Of a stretch of DNA of 22,386 bases, positions 7,479 through 15,272 are shown piece after piece. The stretch's first letter is position 1; each line of letters starts with the position of its first letter. Source of the DNA: an uncultured Dorea sp. (lineage in GTDB: Bacteria; Bacillota; Clostridia; Lachnospirales; Lachnospiraceae); contig CAJTUQ010000032.1 of assembly GCA_910579335.1 (NCBI GenBank), positions 4,158 through 26,543 of the forward strand, in the 5' to 3' direction. Below the pieces are notes generated by a model. It searched no databases. It saw only the letters and a list, made by a program, of their open reading frames with translations, and was not told the DNA's origin. The translations under genes and the position numbers were made by a program.

Positions 7479-8255
7479 ATGGAAGAGCGCAGAAGGGAAA
7501 TTTTACGTGAAGTAGAGGAAAAAGGGAAGGTGCGGGTAGCGCAGTTAAGCAGGCAGTTTGGATGCTCGGAAGTAACAATCCGCAATGATATTAAAAACAT
7601 GGATATGGAGGGGCTTCTCACAAGGACCCACGGCGGAGCGGTAAGGATTGACAAAGAGCCGGAGCGAAAGTATTCGGCGGAGAGCATCTACCGCAATACG
7701 GAACGCAAGAGAAGGATTGCTGCCTGTGCTTATGAATTTATCGAGGACAGGGATACGATTATCATTGACGATGCCTCCAGCAGTTTTTATCTGGCTGTGC
7801 ATATCAAGAATCATCCGGAGAAAAGGCTGGCGGTCGTGACAAACTCTCTTCTGGTGGGGAATGAACTGGCAGGAGCCTCCCATGTGGAGCTTTATATGGT
7901 CGGAGGGCACGTGGGAGGCCATCTGGCGGCGACGATGGGGGATGCAGCCCTGTCGAACATAGAGCAGTTCCATGTGGATAAAGGGTTTATCGGGATTCAC
8001 AGTATTAATTTTGACGTGGGGCTGACGTCGATAGCAACTCCCCAGATGCAGGTAAAGAAAGCGATTTTAAAGGCTGCAAACGAGGTCTATGTGCTGGCTG
8101 ACAGCAGCAAGTTCGGCGGAGGATACGTATCGGTAATCTGCCCCATGAACGCAGTGCATAAGATTATTACAGATAATGAAGTGTCAAAGGAATATGTCAG
8201 GAAGGCCCAGCAGATGTCAGTGCCGCTTGTGATTGCCGGACGGGAGAGTGAATGA
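7479..8255 (+). CDS. DeoR/GlpR family transcriptional repressor
   Basis: A 258-residue DeoR-family regulator. The N-terminal winged helix-turn-helix covers about residues 1-55 (GKVRVAQLSRQFGCSEVTIR, then LLTRTHGGAV). The C-terminal sugar-phosphate sensor domain has the family landmarks DTIIIDDASSSFYLA, VTNSLLVGNEL, the VGGHVGGH segment and VYVLADSSKFG. Such proteins usually repress sugar-use genes until a phosphorylated intermediate binds. It lies between the acid-sugar operon and a glycosidase gene, with which it shares a four-base ATGA overlap. Five to six CGAAAR boxes of the kind used by this family flank the cluster promoters, so the cluster is the likely regulon. Ligand unknown. AGAGG lies six bases before the start. 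Confidence 0.9.
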   Translation: MEERRREILREVEEKGKVRVAQLSRQFGCSEVTIRNDIKNMDMEGLLTRTHGGAVRIDKEPERKYSAESIYRNTERKRRIAACAYEFIEDRDTIIIDDASSSFYLAVHIKNHPEKRLAVVTNSLLVGNELAGASHVELYMVGGHVGGHLAATMGDAALSNIEQFHVDKGFIGIHSINFDVGLTSIATPQMQVKKAILKAANEVYVLADSSKFGGGYVSVICPMNAVHKIITDNEVSKEYVRKAQQMSVPLVIAGRESE

Positions 8256-10396
8256 AGGAAATTAAGGTTGAAGAAAATAACATTTTTATAAATTGGCGGG
8301 TAGAGGATCATGGGAATCTCAAGCTTATGCATTTTTCATCAAAGCCGTTTTGCGCAGAACCAGCCGCCCCCAAGAGCATGCCGGAGAGCTTTCCGTTTAT
8401 CGGAATGAATCTGTCAGGGTATGACCGTCCCTATGAACGACATGGGAACAGCTATGCGGTGACGGCTCCCGGATACAGGATGAAGTATTTGGGCCATACG
8501 GATTTTAGGAACGGGCAGGGTAGACGCATAGAGTTCCATACTTTGGATGAAGAAACGCAGGTACATGTGTTTTCATACGTTCAGTTTTATGACGGGCTTT
8601 CCGTCATACGGATCTGGCACAGAATTGAAAATCGGGGAAAGGATATGCAGACGCTGGAGTATATCTCTAATTTTAATTACGAGGGACTGGAAAAAGAGGG
8701 GAAGCTTTCAAGGGATCAGAAGATGAGAATTATGATTCCCCACAACAGCTGGCAGCGTGAGCTGAATTGGAAGAGCCATACTTTTGCAGAACTGGGGCTT
8801 TTCCAAGTACAGCCGGATTCCCTCCAGCGTTCCTCCAATCTGATTCGTGTATCGAATACGGGGAACTGGTCGACAAAGGAATATCTGCCTATGGGCTATG
8901 TGGAGAATACGGAGACACAGACGGGTCTTTTCTGGCAGATTGAGCACAACGGCTCCTGGCATTGGGAAATCGGGGAGCACTGCGGCCATCTGTATCTGTC
9001 GCTTGGCGGGCCGAACGAGACATACTCCCATTGGTTTAAAGAATTAAAGCCGCAGGATGGATTTGAGACGGTGAAGGCAGCAGTAGGAGTGACGGCAAAG
9101 GGATTTGAGGATGCTTTTGGGACACTGACACAGTACCGGCGTAGAATCCGGCGAAAGAGCGAAGATAACGAAAAGCTGCCGGTTATCTTTAACGATTATA
9201 TGAACTGTCTCTGGGCAGAGCCTACGGCGGAGAAAGAATTTCCGTTGATAGACGCGGCGGCGGACGCCGGGTGCGAATATTACTGCATTGATGCGGGCTG
9301 GTATGCGGACGGCTATTGGTGGGACAATGTAGGGGAGTGGGAGGCAAGCAGCCTGCGATTCTCGGAAGGGCTGAAGAAAGTGACAGATTATATCAAAGCC
9401 CGCGGTATGACGCCCGGACTGTGGCTGGAGCCGGAAGTGATGGGAATTTGCTGTAAAAAGGCGGCCAGGATGCCGGACGACTGGTTCTTTGTCCGGCATG
9501 GAAAACGAGTGTACGACAGGAGCCGCTTTCAGCTGGACTACCGGAATCCGAAAGTAAGAAGTTATATGACCGGAGTGGTGGACAGGCTGGTGAAGGAATA
9601 CGGAGCCGGATATATAAAAACGGACTATAATATCGAACCGGGCATAGGAACGGAAATAAATGCGGACAGTGCAGGAGACGGGCTGCTTCAGCATGAGCGG
9701 TGCTATCTTGCATGGCTCGACGGGCTGTATAGAAAATATCCGGAGCTTGTGATTGAAAACTGTTCCAGCGGCGGGCTGCGGATGGATTATGCCATGCTTT
9801 CCCGGTGCAGTATCCAGTCTACCAGCGACCAGGATGATTACGTCAAGTATGCCGTCATTGCTGCCAACGCGCCTACAGGGGCGGCTCCTGAGCAGGCGGC
9901 AGTGTGGGCGTATCCTAGGAACCATGAGCAAAAACTGTCGGAGGAGGAGCTGGCCGAGGAGACGGTATTTAATATGGTAAATGCTATGCTCCTTAGGATT
10001 CATCAAAGCGGACCGCTGGCAAGTCTGGATGAGAGGAGAAAGCATCTTGTAAAGGAGGGGATTCGTATCTACAAACGGATTCGGGAAGACATCCGGAATA
10101 TGGTTCCCTTCTGGCCGCTGGGTCTTGCAGATTATGAGGATGCGTGGGTAAGCTTGGGACTTAAATCGGATGAGACGGCTTATCTCGCAGTGTGGAAGCG
10201 GATGGAGGGAGACAGACAGATAGAGCTGCCTGTAAAGAGGTGGATCCATCAGGGGCGGCAGGTGAAAATAGACTGTATCTATCCGCCAGAGAGCGACACA
10301 TCATACGAATATGATGCCGAAAGAAATGTAATAAAGATTCAAACTGATAAACAGCGGATGGGCCGGTTGTTTCAGATTCAGTTTCTGCGGCGTTGA
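8252..10396 (+). CDS. Glycoside hydrolase family 36, alpha-galactosidase-like
   Basis: A 714-residue protein of GH36 length and layout: an N-terminal beta-sandwich (to about residue 290), a central (beta/alpha)8 barrel and a C-terminal beta domain. Barrel landmarks are YYCIDAGWY, GLWLEPEVMG, YIKTDYN with the expected nucleophile Asp458, ENCSSGG, and the acid/base Asp526 in QSTSDQDD. Most GH36 alpha-galactosidases have KWDMN at the nucleophile strand, whereas here it is KTDYN, so a different alpha-galactoside or aglycone preference is possible. No signal peptide is present, so it should act on imported oligosaccharides. The start overlaps the stop of the DeoR gene, which implies translational coupling and shared regulation. 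No transporter for its substrate is nearby. Confidence 0.88.
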   Translation: MKEIKVEENNIFINWRVEDHGNLKLMHFSSKPFCAEPAAPKSMPESFPFIGMNLSGYDRPYERHGNSYAVTAPGYRMKYLGHTDFRNGQGRRIEFHTLDEETQVHVFSYVQFYDGLSVIRIWHRIENRGKDMQTLEYISNFNYEGLEKEGKLSRDQKMRIMIPHNSWQRELNWKSHTFAELGLFQVQPDSLQRSSNLIRVSNTGNWSTKEYLPMGYVENTETQTGLFWQIEHNGSWHWEIGEHCGHLYLSLGGPNETYSHWFKELKPQDGFETVKAAVGVTAKGFEDAFGTLTQYRRRIRRKSEDNEKLPVIFNDYMNCLWAEPTAEKEFPLIDAAADAGCEYYCIDAGWYADGYWWDNVGEWEASSLRFSEGLKKVTDYIKARGMTPGLWLEPEVMGICCKKAARMPDDWFFVRHGKRVYDRSRFQLDYRNPKVRSYMTGVVDRLVKEYGAGYIKTDYNIEPGIGTEINADSAGDGLLQHERCYLAWLDGLYRKYPELVIENCSSGGLRMDYAMLSRCSIQSTSDQDDYVKYAVIAANAPTGAAPEQAAVWAYPRNHEQKLSEEELAEETVFNMVNAMLLRIHQSGPLASLDERRKHLVKEGIRIYKRIREDIRNMVPFWPLGLADYEDAWVSLGLKSDETAYLAVWKRMEGDRQIELPVKRWIHQGRQVKIDCIYPPESDTSYEYDAERNVIKIQTDKQRMGRLFQIQFLRR

Positions 10397-10404
10397 ATAT
10401 GAAA

Positions 10405-10436
10405 ATGTATGCAGGGCTATTTTGCCTTGCATACAT
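10405..10436 (-). terminator. Hairpin overlapping the 3' end of the YbaK gene
   Basis: A 13-pair stem (10405-10417 with 10424-10436, one wobble) with a six-base loop. One arm encodes the last codons of the minus-strand YbaK-like gene and the loop contains most of its stop codon. On the minus strand it is followed by TTTC and then an AT-rich stretch, so it is a plausible but weak terminator between two convergent genes. Confidence 0.5.
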
Positions 10437-10884
10437 CTATCCATCCGCATGCGTTTGAGTGGGTTTCCAGTTCTGACAAGCTTAAGCCGATGGCGCTGTT
10501 GCCGCTTCCGGCAGCAGGATATACGGTTTCAAAGCGTTTCAGTGATTCATCAAGGTATACGGGTACGCCCTCTTTGATTGCGAAAGGGCATACGCCTCCC
10601 GGTGCGTGGCCGATATAGGATTCTACCAGATCGCCGGGAATCATCTTTGCTTTCTGGTGGAATCGGGCTTTGTATTTCGGATTGTCAATTTTTACGTCGC
10701 CGGCGGTCACGATTAAAACGGCATTGTCTCCCTGGAGAAAGGACATGGTCTTTGCGATGTGCGCTGGTTCGCAGCCGACTGCCTGGGCGGCAAGTTCTAC
10801 GGTGGCGCTGGACTGTTGGAACACTTTTATCCGCTCTTTCATATGATGCTTTTCAAAATAAGACTGTACTTTTTCTAATGACAT
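10417..10884 (-). CDS. YbaK/EbsC family aminoacyl-tRNA deacylase
   Basis: A 155-residue single-domain member of the YbaK/ProRS-editing superfamily. Such free-standing domains hydrolyse mischarged tRNAs, for example Cys-tRNA(Pro) for YbaK. Visible landmarks are the HIAKTMSFL helix with its conserved lysine, the VLIVTAGDVKID strand pair and the GHAPGGVCPFA segment that carries the family's active-site glycines. It is preceded by AAGGGGG six bases before the ATG. The potassium-channel gene ends 32 bases upstream on the same strand, so the two may be co-transcribed with no evident functional link. The exact tRNA substrate cannot be told from the sequence. Confidence 0.87.
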   Translation of the reverse strand: MSLEKVQSYFEKHHMKERIKVFQQSSATVELAAQAVGCEPAHIAKTMSFLQGDNAVLIVTAGDVKIDNPKYKARFHQKAKMIPGDLVESYIGHAPGGVCPFAIKEGVPVYLDESLKRFETVYPAAGSGNSAIGLSLSELETHSNACGWIDVCKAK

Positions 10885-10916
10885 AAGAATCCCCCTTTAT
10901 ATAATGAAAACATGTT

Positions 10917-12491
10917 TTACAGCTCTGTGGAAATGCTGCCTAAAAGTTCCCATGCGGCGTCCCGTTCCCGTCTCTGTTCCGGGGTAAGGTCTTTATACGG
11001 ACAAAGCATGGGGTGCTGCCTTGCGCTGTCGTCCCGCACGGCGCCATAGCTCCAGTTATAAAATGTATAAAAGCGGAGCCAGCGCAGATGGTCCAGCCTG
11101 CGGTACATATCCTGGGCAGCTTCGGATGTTTTTGTATCGCAGTATTTTTGATATGCCTTTCCTACGGTTTCGGCGGAAAGATTTGTGATGGTTTCATCGT
11201 TCAGAAGAATGCGTATTTTCATCAAAATATGGTCTGCGGCAGCTATTTTGGATTCCCGGTGGAAATCATCCAGCTCGTCCCAGTCAAGCGTAGGGTAGGA
11301 GACGGATTTGCGGAAGATATCATTAATCGTGATAGCCGCCTTGTTTAGTTCGGTGCGCATAATCTGATTTGGAGTATAGATTTCCTCGTTTGTCCCGAAA
11401 TAAGATACTCCGGGAGCCTTCCGGTTGCAGTGGAGGTCGATGTGTCCGCGGATTTTATAATACCTGTTCAGCCTCCAAAAGATATTCCACCCTTCCGGCT
11501 CATCGTCAGTACAGATAATGATGCGATCCGCATGCTCTAAAATTGAGTGGTGCGTCTCCCAGAACTCATCGTGAAAAATCAAAGAATCCGTTGTCTCGGA
11601 TATTTCACCGATAGAAAACATTTCATGCAGATGGCGGTGCATAGCGAGAAACTCCTTTGCGTCCCCGAAAATGTGATAGGCGACATGCTGCGTGACGGAG
11701 ATTATGTTTGTAAGTATCGCCCGTTCCAGAATGCAGCGGCCGTAGTTCCCGAACCCGATGACGGCGATTGTATTTTCATGGCTGCACAGCGGCTTCGAGC
11801 GCCAATACTGCCTGGCGCAGCAGTCATAGCTGTGAAAAAAATTAATATTTCCTGAAAGATGGTCCTGGCCGTTTGTTGTTCTGGCGTAGACCTCTACCGG
11901 CAATATGTGCAGATCGACAGCGCGGCTGTTGACGCCGATATCGTTTTCTTTCATAAGGAAAACCTTGCATTTTGTTCCGGTATTTTTCTTGCATGCTACG
12001 ATTCGGGCAGGTGAAGCGCTGATAAACAGGCAGGGATAGTCCGGAAATTCCATCTGGTCGTCCTTTTTCTCCCCGTAGATAATTACGGCATCCGGATCTT
12101 CCCTGTAGATATTTGAGGCCAGAGTGTTGGCCTCTGCGCCGTAATCTGCAAAATAGTACCAGTTTTTCCTGCGCTGGAAATTGAGCATGAGGAAAGGAAG
12201 TCCTTCACTGGTGACAAAGGATATAACCGCTCCGAATAATGTCATCATAATGCCGGCGGACAATAAGAGAAAGACAATTCCCACCGCATGTCCCAAAGTC
12301 GTCACGGGCGTCAGGTCGCCGTAGCCGACGGTAGTCAGCGTGACGAGAGAATACCAGAAGGCGTCGCCGACGGTGCGGATGGTGGCATTTTTGTCGGTGC
12401 ATTCAGAAAAATAGAGAAGAGCCAGCAGCCCCGCATATATGAACAGTAAGATTATAGTCATGTACAGATAGATTTTGTTTCTTCTTTTCAT
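10917..12491 (-). CDS. Two-helix potassium channel with nucleotide-binding region and C-terminal RyR-like segment
   Basis: A 524-residue protein. Two membrane helices (about 8-28 and 68-94) flank a pore loop with the potassium selectivity filter TVGYGD (54-59). The cytoplasmic part contains a Rossmann-like glycine motif, AVIGFGNYGR (243-252), preceded by a less clear repeat of the same kind. The last 60 residues (465-524) carry a WSYGAVRDD, HPMLCPY, DLTPEQ series that resembles the ryanodine-receptor (RyR) domain seen in some bacterial channel proteins. An ATG at 12536 lies upstream of an extended -10 (TGGTATAAT), so it cannot be in the message. The ATG at 12491, after AGGAGA, is chosen. The channel probably senses a cytoplasmic ligand, but none can be named. 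Confidence 0.85.
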   Translation of the reverse strand: MKRRNKIYLYMTIILLFIYAGLLALLYFSECTDKNATIRTVGDAFWYSLVTLTTVGYGDLTPVTTLGHAVGIVFLLLSAGIMMTLFGAVISFVTSEGLPFLMLNFQRRKNWYYFADYGAEANTLASNIYREDPDAVIIYGEKKDDQMEFPDYPCLFISASPARIVACKKNTGTKCKVFLMKENDIGVNSRAVDLHILPVEVYARTTNGQDHLSGNINFFHSYDCCARQYWRSKPLCSHENTIAVIGFGNYGRCILERAILTNIISVTQHVAYHIFGDAKEFLAMHRHLHEMFSIGEISETTDSLIFHDEFWETHHSILEHADRIIICTDDEPEGWNIFWRLNRYYKIRGHIDLHCNRKAPGVSYFGTNEEIYTPNQIMRTELNKAAITINDIFRKSVSYPTLDWDELDDFHRESKIAAADHILMKIRILLNDETITNLSAETVGKAYQKYCDTKTSEAAQDMYRRLDHLRWLRFYTFYNWSYGAVRDDSARQHPMLCPYKDLTPEQRRERDAAWELLGSISTEL

Positions 12492-12524
12492 GGGAAGCCG
12501 TCTCCTTTTTGTTCTCTGAACAGC

Positions 12525-12533
12525 ATTATACCA
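12525..12533 (-). promoter_or_regulatory. Extended -10 promoter of the channel gene
   Basis: On the minus strand the sequence reads TGGTATAAT, an exact TGnTATAAT extended -10 element, with only a poor -35. The start should be near 12518, 27 bases before the chosen ATG. It therefore decides against the in-frame ATG at 12534-12536. Confidence 0.65.
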
Positions 12534-12588
12534 CATGAAATTTCAAAAAAGAATACAAGATAGGAGATTGCCCGTGATAATGTTATTC

Positions 12589-12617
12589 TTGCTGGTTTAG
12601 CCTCATGGAGGTATAAT
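12589..12617 (+). promoter_or_regulatory. Predicted sigma-A promoter for the 12685 gene and response regulator
   Basis: TTGCTG (12589-12594), 17 bases, TATAAT (12612-12617). The start would be near 12624, divergent from the channel promoter. The ATG at 12628 would then have essentially no leader, supporting the downstream start at 12685. Confidence 0.7.
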
Positions 12618-12684
12618 AATCGAAAAGATGGCTGCAAGACAAGTGATTACATGTGTTTGGCAAAGGAAAGGAGACAGAAAAGGG

Positions 12685-13548
12685 ATGGACAGAGATACGC
12701 AATTAAAGGCCAAAGAGATTATGAGAAGGTACAGGGCGCATAAACGGGCAAGTTTTGCGATAGTTGCGCTGGATGCGGTTTTTTTGATTTACATGGTAAT
12801 ATTTAAATGGGATTACAGGATGGATGCTGTTATGGGAGGTTTCGCATCATTTATGCTCATAATCAGCGTGTTTGTCACGTATGTGGCTATCGTGGCCGTG
12901 GCCGTGCTGGTGGAGATGGCTGGTGCGATAAAGATTGATTCGGCTCTTTATGAGCAGTGCGATCCGTTTGTATACGAAGCCTGCCTTGACGGGCTCCATG
13001 TGTTCTTTTATAAGGACCGCGTTGTATGCCTTCATGCAATGGCACAGTACTATCAAGGAAACAGCGACAGGGCGGAGGAAATCTTAAGGAGCGTGAACCT
13101 GTATAAGCTGAAAGGGATGTTTCGCCTGAATTATTATATTCTAATGAGTGCGATTTGCTTTCAGAAAGGGATGGGAATGCGGGCGTCGGAGCTTGAGCAG
13201 TCTTTTAGAAACGGGATAAAAAAGAATAAGAAGGCGCAGAGGGATTTCGAGACGCTCTGTGCAAGCAATAACCTGATCCGGGCGATAGAAAACAAGGATT
13301 ATCCGTCTGCCTTCCGGTTCCTTTCAGAGAGGAAAGGGCTTGACGGTGCAAAATGCAGGAAGTGGACGCATATCGGTTACAGCCTGTATGAGGCCGAAAT
13401 ATATGCCGGAATCGGGGATAAAAAGAGTGCGAGGCTGAATCTTGAATATGTAATTGCCGAGGGAGGAAGGCTTGTGTATGTGAAGCGGGCGAAAGAGCTT
13501 TTGCGGGAGATAGAAAAAACCACAGACGGAGAATCAGAGAATGGCTAA
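12685..13548 (+). CDS. Membrane protein with TPR-like C-terminal region, unknown function
   Basis: A 287-residue protein with two hydrophobic helices (about residues 21-40 and 48-75) and a helical cytoplasmic remainder. The pattern Y-x-x-A-xx-Y-xx-G-x-xx-A-E-E-IL (AMAQYYQGNSDRAEEIL) and later YEAEIYAGIGDKKSARLNLEYVI are typical of tetratricopeptide helix pairs. The frame is open from 12628, but AAAGGAG at 12667-12673 lies 11 bases before the ATG at 12685, and the promoter position fits. Its last eight bases overlap the response-regulator gene, which implies coupled expression. I do not recognise the protein. A scaffold or accessory role in the two-component system is only an inference from position. 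Confidence 0.72.
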   Translation: MDRDTQLKAKEIMRRYRAHKRASFAIVALDAVFLIYMVIFKWDYRMDAVMGGFASFMLIISVFVTYVAIVAVAVLVEMAGAIKIDSALYEQCDPFVYEACLDGLHVFFYKDRVVCLHAMAQYYQGNSDRAEEILRSVNLYKLKGMFRLNYYILMSAICFQKGMGMRASELEQSFRNGIKKNKKAQRDFETLCASNNLIRAIENKDYPSAFRFLSERKGLDGAKCRKWTHIGYSLYEAEIYAGIGDKKSARLNLEYVIAEGGRLVYVKRAKELLREIEKTTDGESENG

Positions 13549-14272
13549 AATATTGCTGTTGGAGGATGACGAGAATTTAAACCGGGGAATCAGCCTGAAA
13601 CTTAAAAAGGAAGGATACGAGGTCTTAAGTGCAACAGGAGTTACACAGGCGGAAAGATTGTTTCATGAAAACGATGTCGTGCTTGTTATCAGCGATATCG
13701 GCATGGAGGACGGGGACGGGCTGGAATTTTGCCGGAGCGTACGGAGACGGAGCCAAGTGCATTTTATATTCCTGACGGCCTTGGATCAGGAAGTAGATAT
13801 CGTGAACGGGTATGATGCAGGGGCAGATGATTATATTACAAAGCCTTTCAGCCTGATGGTGCTTATGTCGAAGGTAAATGCGCTGATGCGGCGGATACGG
13901 ACAAAGGAAGGCTCTGACGGCGAAGGAGCGATTCTTGAATCTGGGGCTCTTAAGGTAAACTGCCGGGAGATGAGGGTGTATCAGGACGGGCAGGAGCTTC
14001 TTTTAAGCAAAAAGGAATTACAGCTGCTTTTGTACTTTCTTAAGAATCCAAAACGGATTATCTCCAAAGAGCAGATACTGGATGTGGTTTGGGATGTTGA
14101 CGGGCAGTTTGTGGATGACAATACAGTGCCGGTTACGATAAGCCGGTTAAAAAAGAAAGTGTCGGGCGGCGCAGGGCCGGCGGAATATATAAAAAATGTC
14201 AGGGGGATGGGATATCTCTGGCTGATGGAGGTGTCGTGCTTATATGTGGATGCGCGGACTGACAGAGATTGA
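13541..14272 (+). CDS. OmpR/PhoB family response regulator with a replaced C-terminal tail
   Basis: A 243-residue regulator. The receiver domain has the acidic pair at Asp9-Asp10, the phosphoacceptor Asp52 (ISDIGMEDG), Thr79 and Lys101 (ITKPF). The winged-helix DNA-binding domain spans about 130-227 and ends in the family signature KNVRGMGYLW. After Trp227 come 16 residues (LMEVSCLYVDARTDRD) that do not look like a natural OmpR tail and are read from the adjoining LysR/LysE DNA. The apparent original tail, NQERMQNG and stop, survives at 15891-15917 before the kinase gene. The fold should be complete, so function may be kept. Its 3' end overlaps the convergent lysR gene by 74 bases. By position it is the partner of the kinase at 15910. 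Confidence 0.9.
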   Translation: MAKILLLEDDENLNRGISLKLKKEGYEVLSATGVTQAERLFHENDVVLVISDIGMEDGDGLEFCRSVRRRSQVHFIFLTALDQEVDIVNGYDAGADDYITKPFSLMVLMSKVNALMRRIRTKEGSDGEGAILESGALKVNCREMRVYQDGQELLLSKKELQLLLYFLKNPKRIISKEQILDVVWDVDGQFVDDNTVPVTISRLKKKVSGGAGPAEYIKNVRGMGYLWLMEVSCLYVDARTDRD

Positions 14273-15131
14273 TGAAACACTGCATCAGCGGACTGATCCA
14301 TTTGTTTTTGTGGTGCGCTAATACAGCGCTGATTTTAGGGGACGGCATATCTGTTTCGATTTCTACAAGCTTGTGGGTCTGAAGCTCTTTTTTAACTGTA
14401 AATTCGGGAAGAAAAGAGACGCCGACCTCGTTCATTACAAGATTTTTGATTGTAGGAATACTCCACAGTTCAATCGTATGATCTAATAGAATGCTTTTCT
14501 TACGAAGATAATCTTCAAATATCAGCCGAAAAATACACATGGCCTCATTGATAATGAAAGGAACAGGAATGAATCTGTTGGGAGTAATAAAATCAGGATA
14601 CGATTTTTTTATATCAGGGGCGGCAATAAGCACAAGGGGATATTTCCCGAAGGGGTATGTTATAAGATTTTGGTCAAAACCCCCCACGTCTTCGTACAAA
14701 AGCCCTAAATCCAATGTGCCGCTACAAAGCTCGTTTCTTATGTCGTAGCAGTTCATAGAACGCAGGAACAGACGGGCATTCGGTGCCTGCCGCTGAAATT
14801 CCTTTAAGATACAGGGCAGCTTATAGCACAGCAAAGTCTCTCCTATGCCAATATGCAGCTCTCCTCTGCATTCTGATAAGTCATTTTCAAAATAACGCAG
14901 TTTTTCAAGTGAGCGCATCACTTCATCGACATATGGAATGATTTGCTCTCCGGCTTTGGTTAAAACCATTTTGCGTCCTATTTTTTCAAATAGCTTAACT
15001 GATAACTCTTGCTCCAATTGTCCGATCTGAAAGGTGATTGTAGACTGGGTATAGTTTAATTTCTCTGCTGCTTTCGTAAAACTGCCTGTTTCTATGATGG
15101 TACGAAAAGTATGAAGGTATTTAAATTCCAT
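14199..15131 (-). CDS. LysR family transcriptional regulator
   Basis: A 310-residue LysR-type regulator. The N-terminal helix-turn-helix (about residues 18-43, FTKAAEKLNYTQSTITFQIG) is followed by a co-inducer domain with GELHIGIGETLL and VGVSFLPEF. It is divergent from the LysE-type exporter gene, the classic LysG/LysE arrangement in which the regulator activates export when the intracellular substrate rises. Its last residues (about RDIPSP) and stop codon are read from the response-regulator gene, so its own end also seems to have been lost at the junction. The protein is 10-20 residues longer than many relatives. DNA here is visibly AT-richer than the flanking genes. AGGAG lies nine bases before the start. 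Confidence 0.9.
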   Translation of the reverse strand: MEFKYLHTFRTIIETGSFTKAAEKLNYTQSTITFQIGQLEQELSVKLFEKIGRKMVLTKAGEQIIPYVDEVMRSLEKLRYFENDLSECRGELHIGIGETLLCYKLPCILKEFQRQAPNARLFLRSMNCYDIRNELCSGTLDLGLLYEDVGGFDQNLITYPFGKYPLVLIAAPDIKKSYPDFITPNRFIPVPFIINEAMCIFRLIFEDYLRKKSILLDHTIELWSIPTIKNLVMNEVGVSFLPEFTVKKELQTHKLVEIETDMPSPKISAVLAHHKNKWISPLMQCFINLCQSAHPHISTTPPSARDIPSP

Positions 15132-15147
15132 ATTTTGCTGCTCCTAA

Positions 15148-15166
15148 ACTTCAATTAAATTAAAGT
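15148..15166. promoter_or_regulatory. Palindromic LysR-type operator between lysR and lysE
   Basis: ACTTnAATT, one central A, then AATTnAAGT: a nine-base inverted repeat 17 bases before the lysR start. It contains the T-N11-A spacing typical of LysR-type binding sites and lies about 20-60 bases upstream of the lysE promoter. Confidence 0.6.
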
Positions 15167-15186
15167 ATGATTTTTAATATTTTGAT

Positions 15187-15215
15187 TTGATTTTACTATT
15201 CTTTGATGATAGTAT
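15187..15215 (+). promoter_or_regulatory. Possible promoter of the LysE-type gene
   Basis: TTGATT (15187-15192), 17 bases, TAGTAT (15210-15215). Both are four-of-six matches, as expected for an activator-dependent promoter. No clear terminator is seen after lysE, so this promoter may also serve the kinase gene. Confidence 0.45.
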
Positions 15216-15272
15216 ATACAAAGAAGCTGTAAAATGCAAGGAATAATTATTTTGAAGAAGATGGAGGTCCTT

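Noticed and set aside
9044..10249. A 401-codon open frame on the minus strand inside the GH36 gene
   Set aside because: It is antisense to a clearly recognisable enzyme with catalytic residues in place, has no ribosome site, and its composition is that of a complement shadow.
10907..10918. Perfect palindrome AAAACATGTTTT at the end of the channel gene
   Set aside because: Short, AT-rich, overlaps the stop codon and has no loop or T tract. Likely chance.
12492..12536. N-terminal extension of the potassium channel (MWYNAVQRTK...)
   Set aside because: Its ATG lies upstream of an extended -10 element and has no ribosome site. The ATG at 12491 fits promoter and ribosome site.
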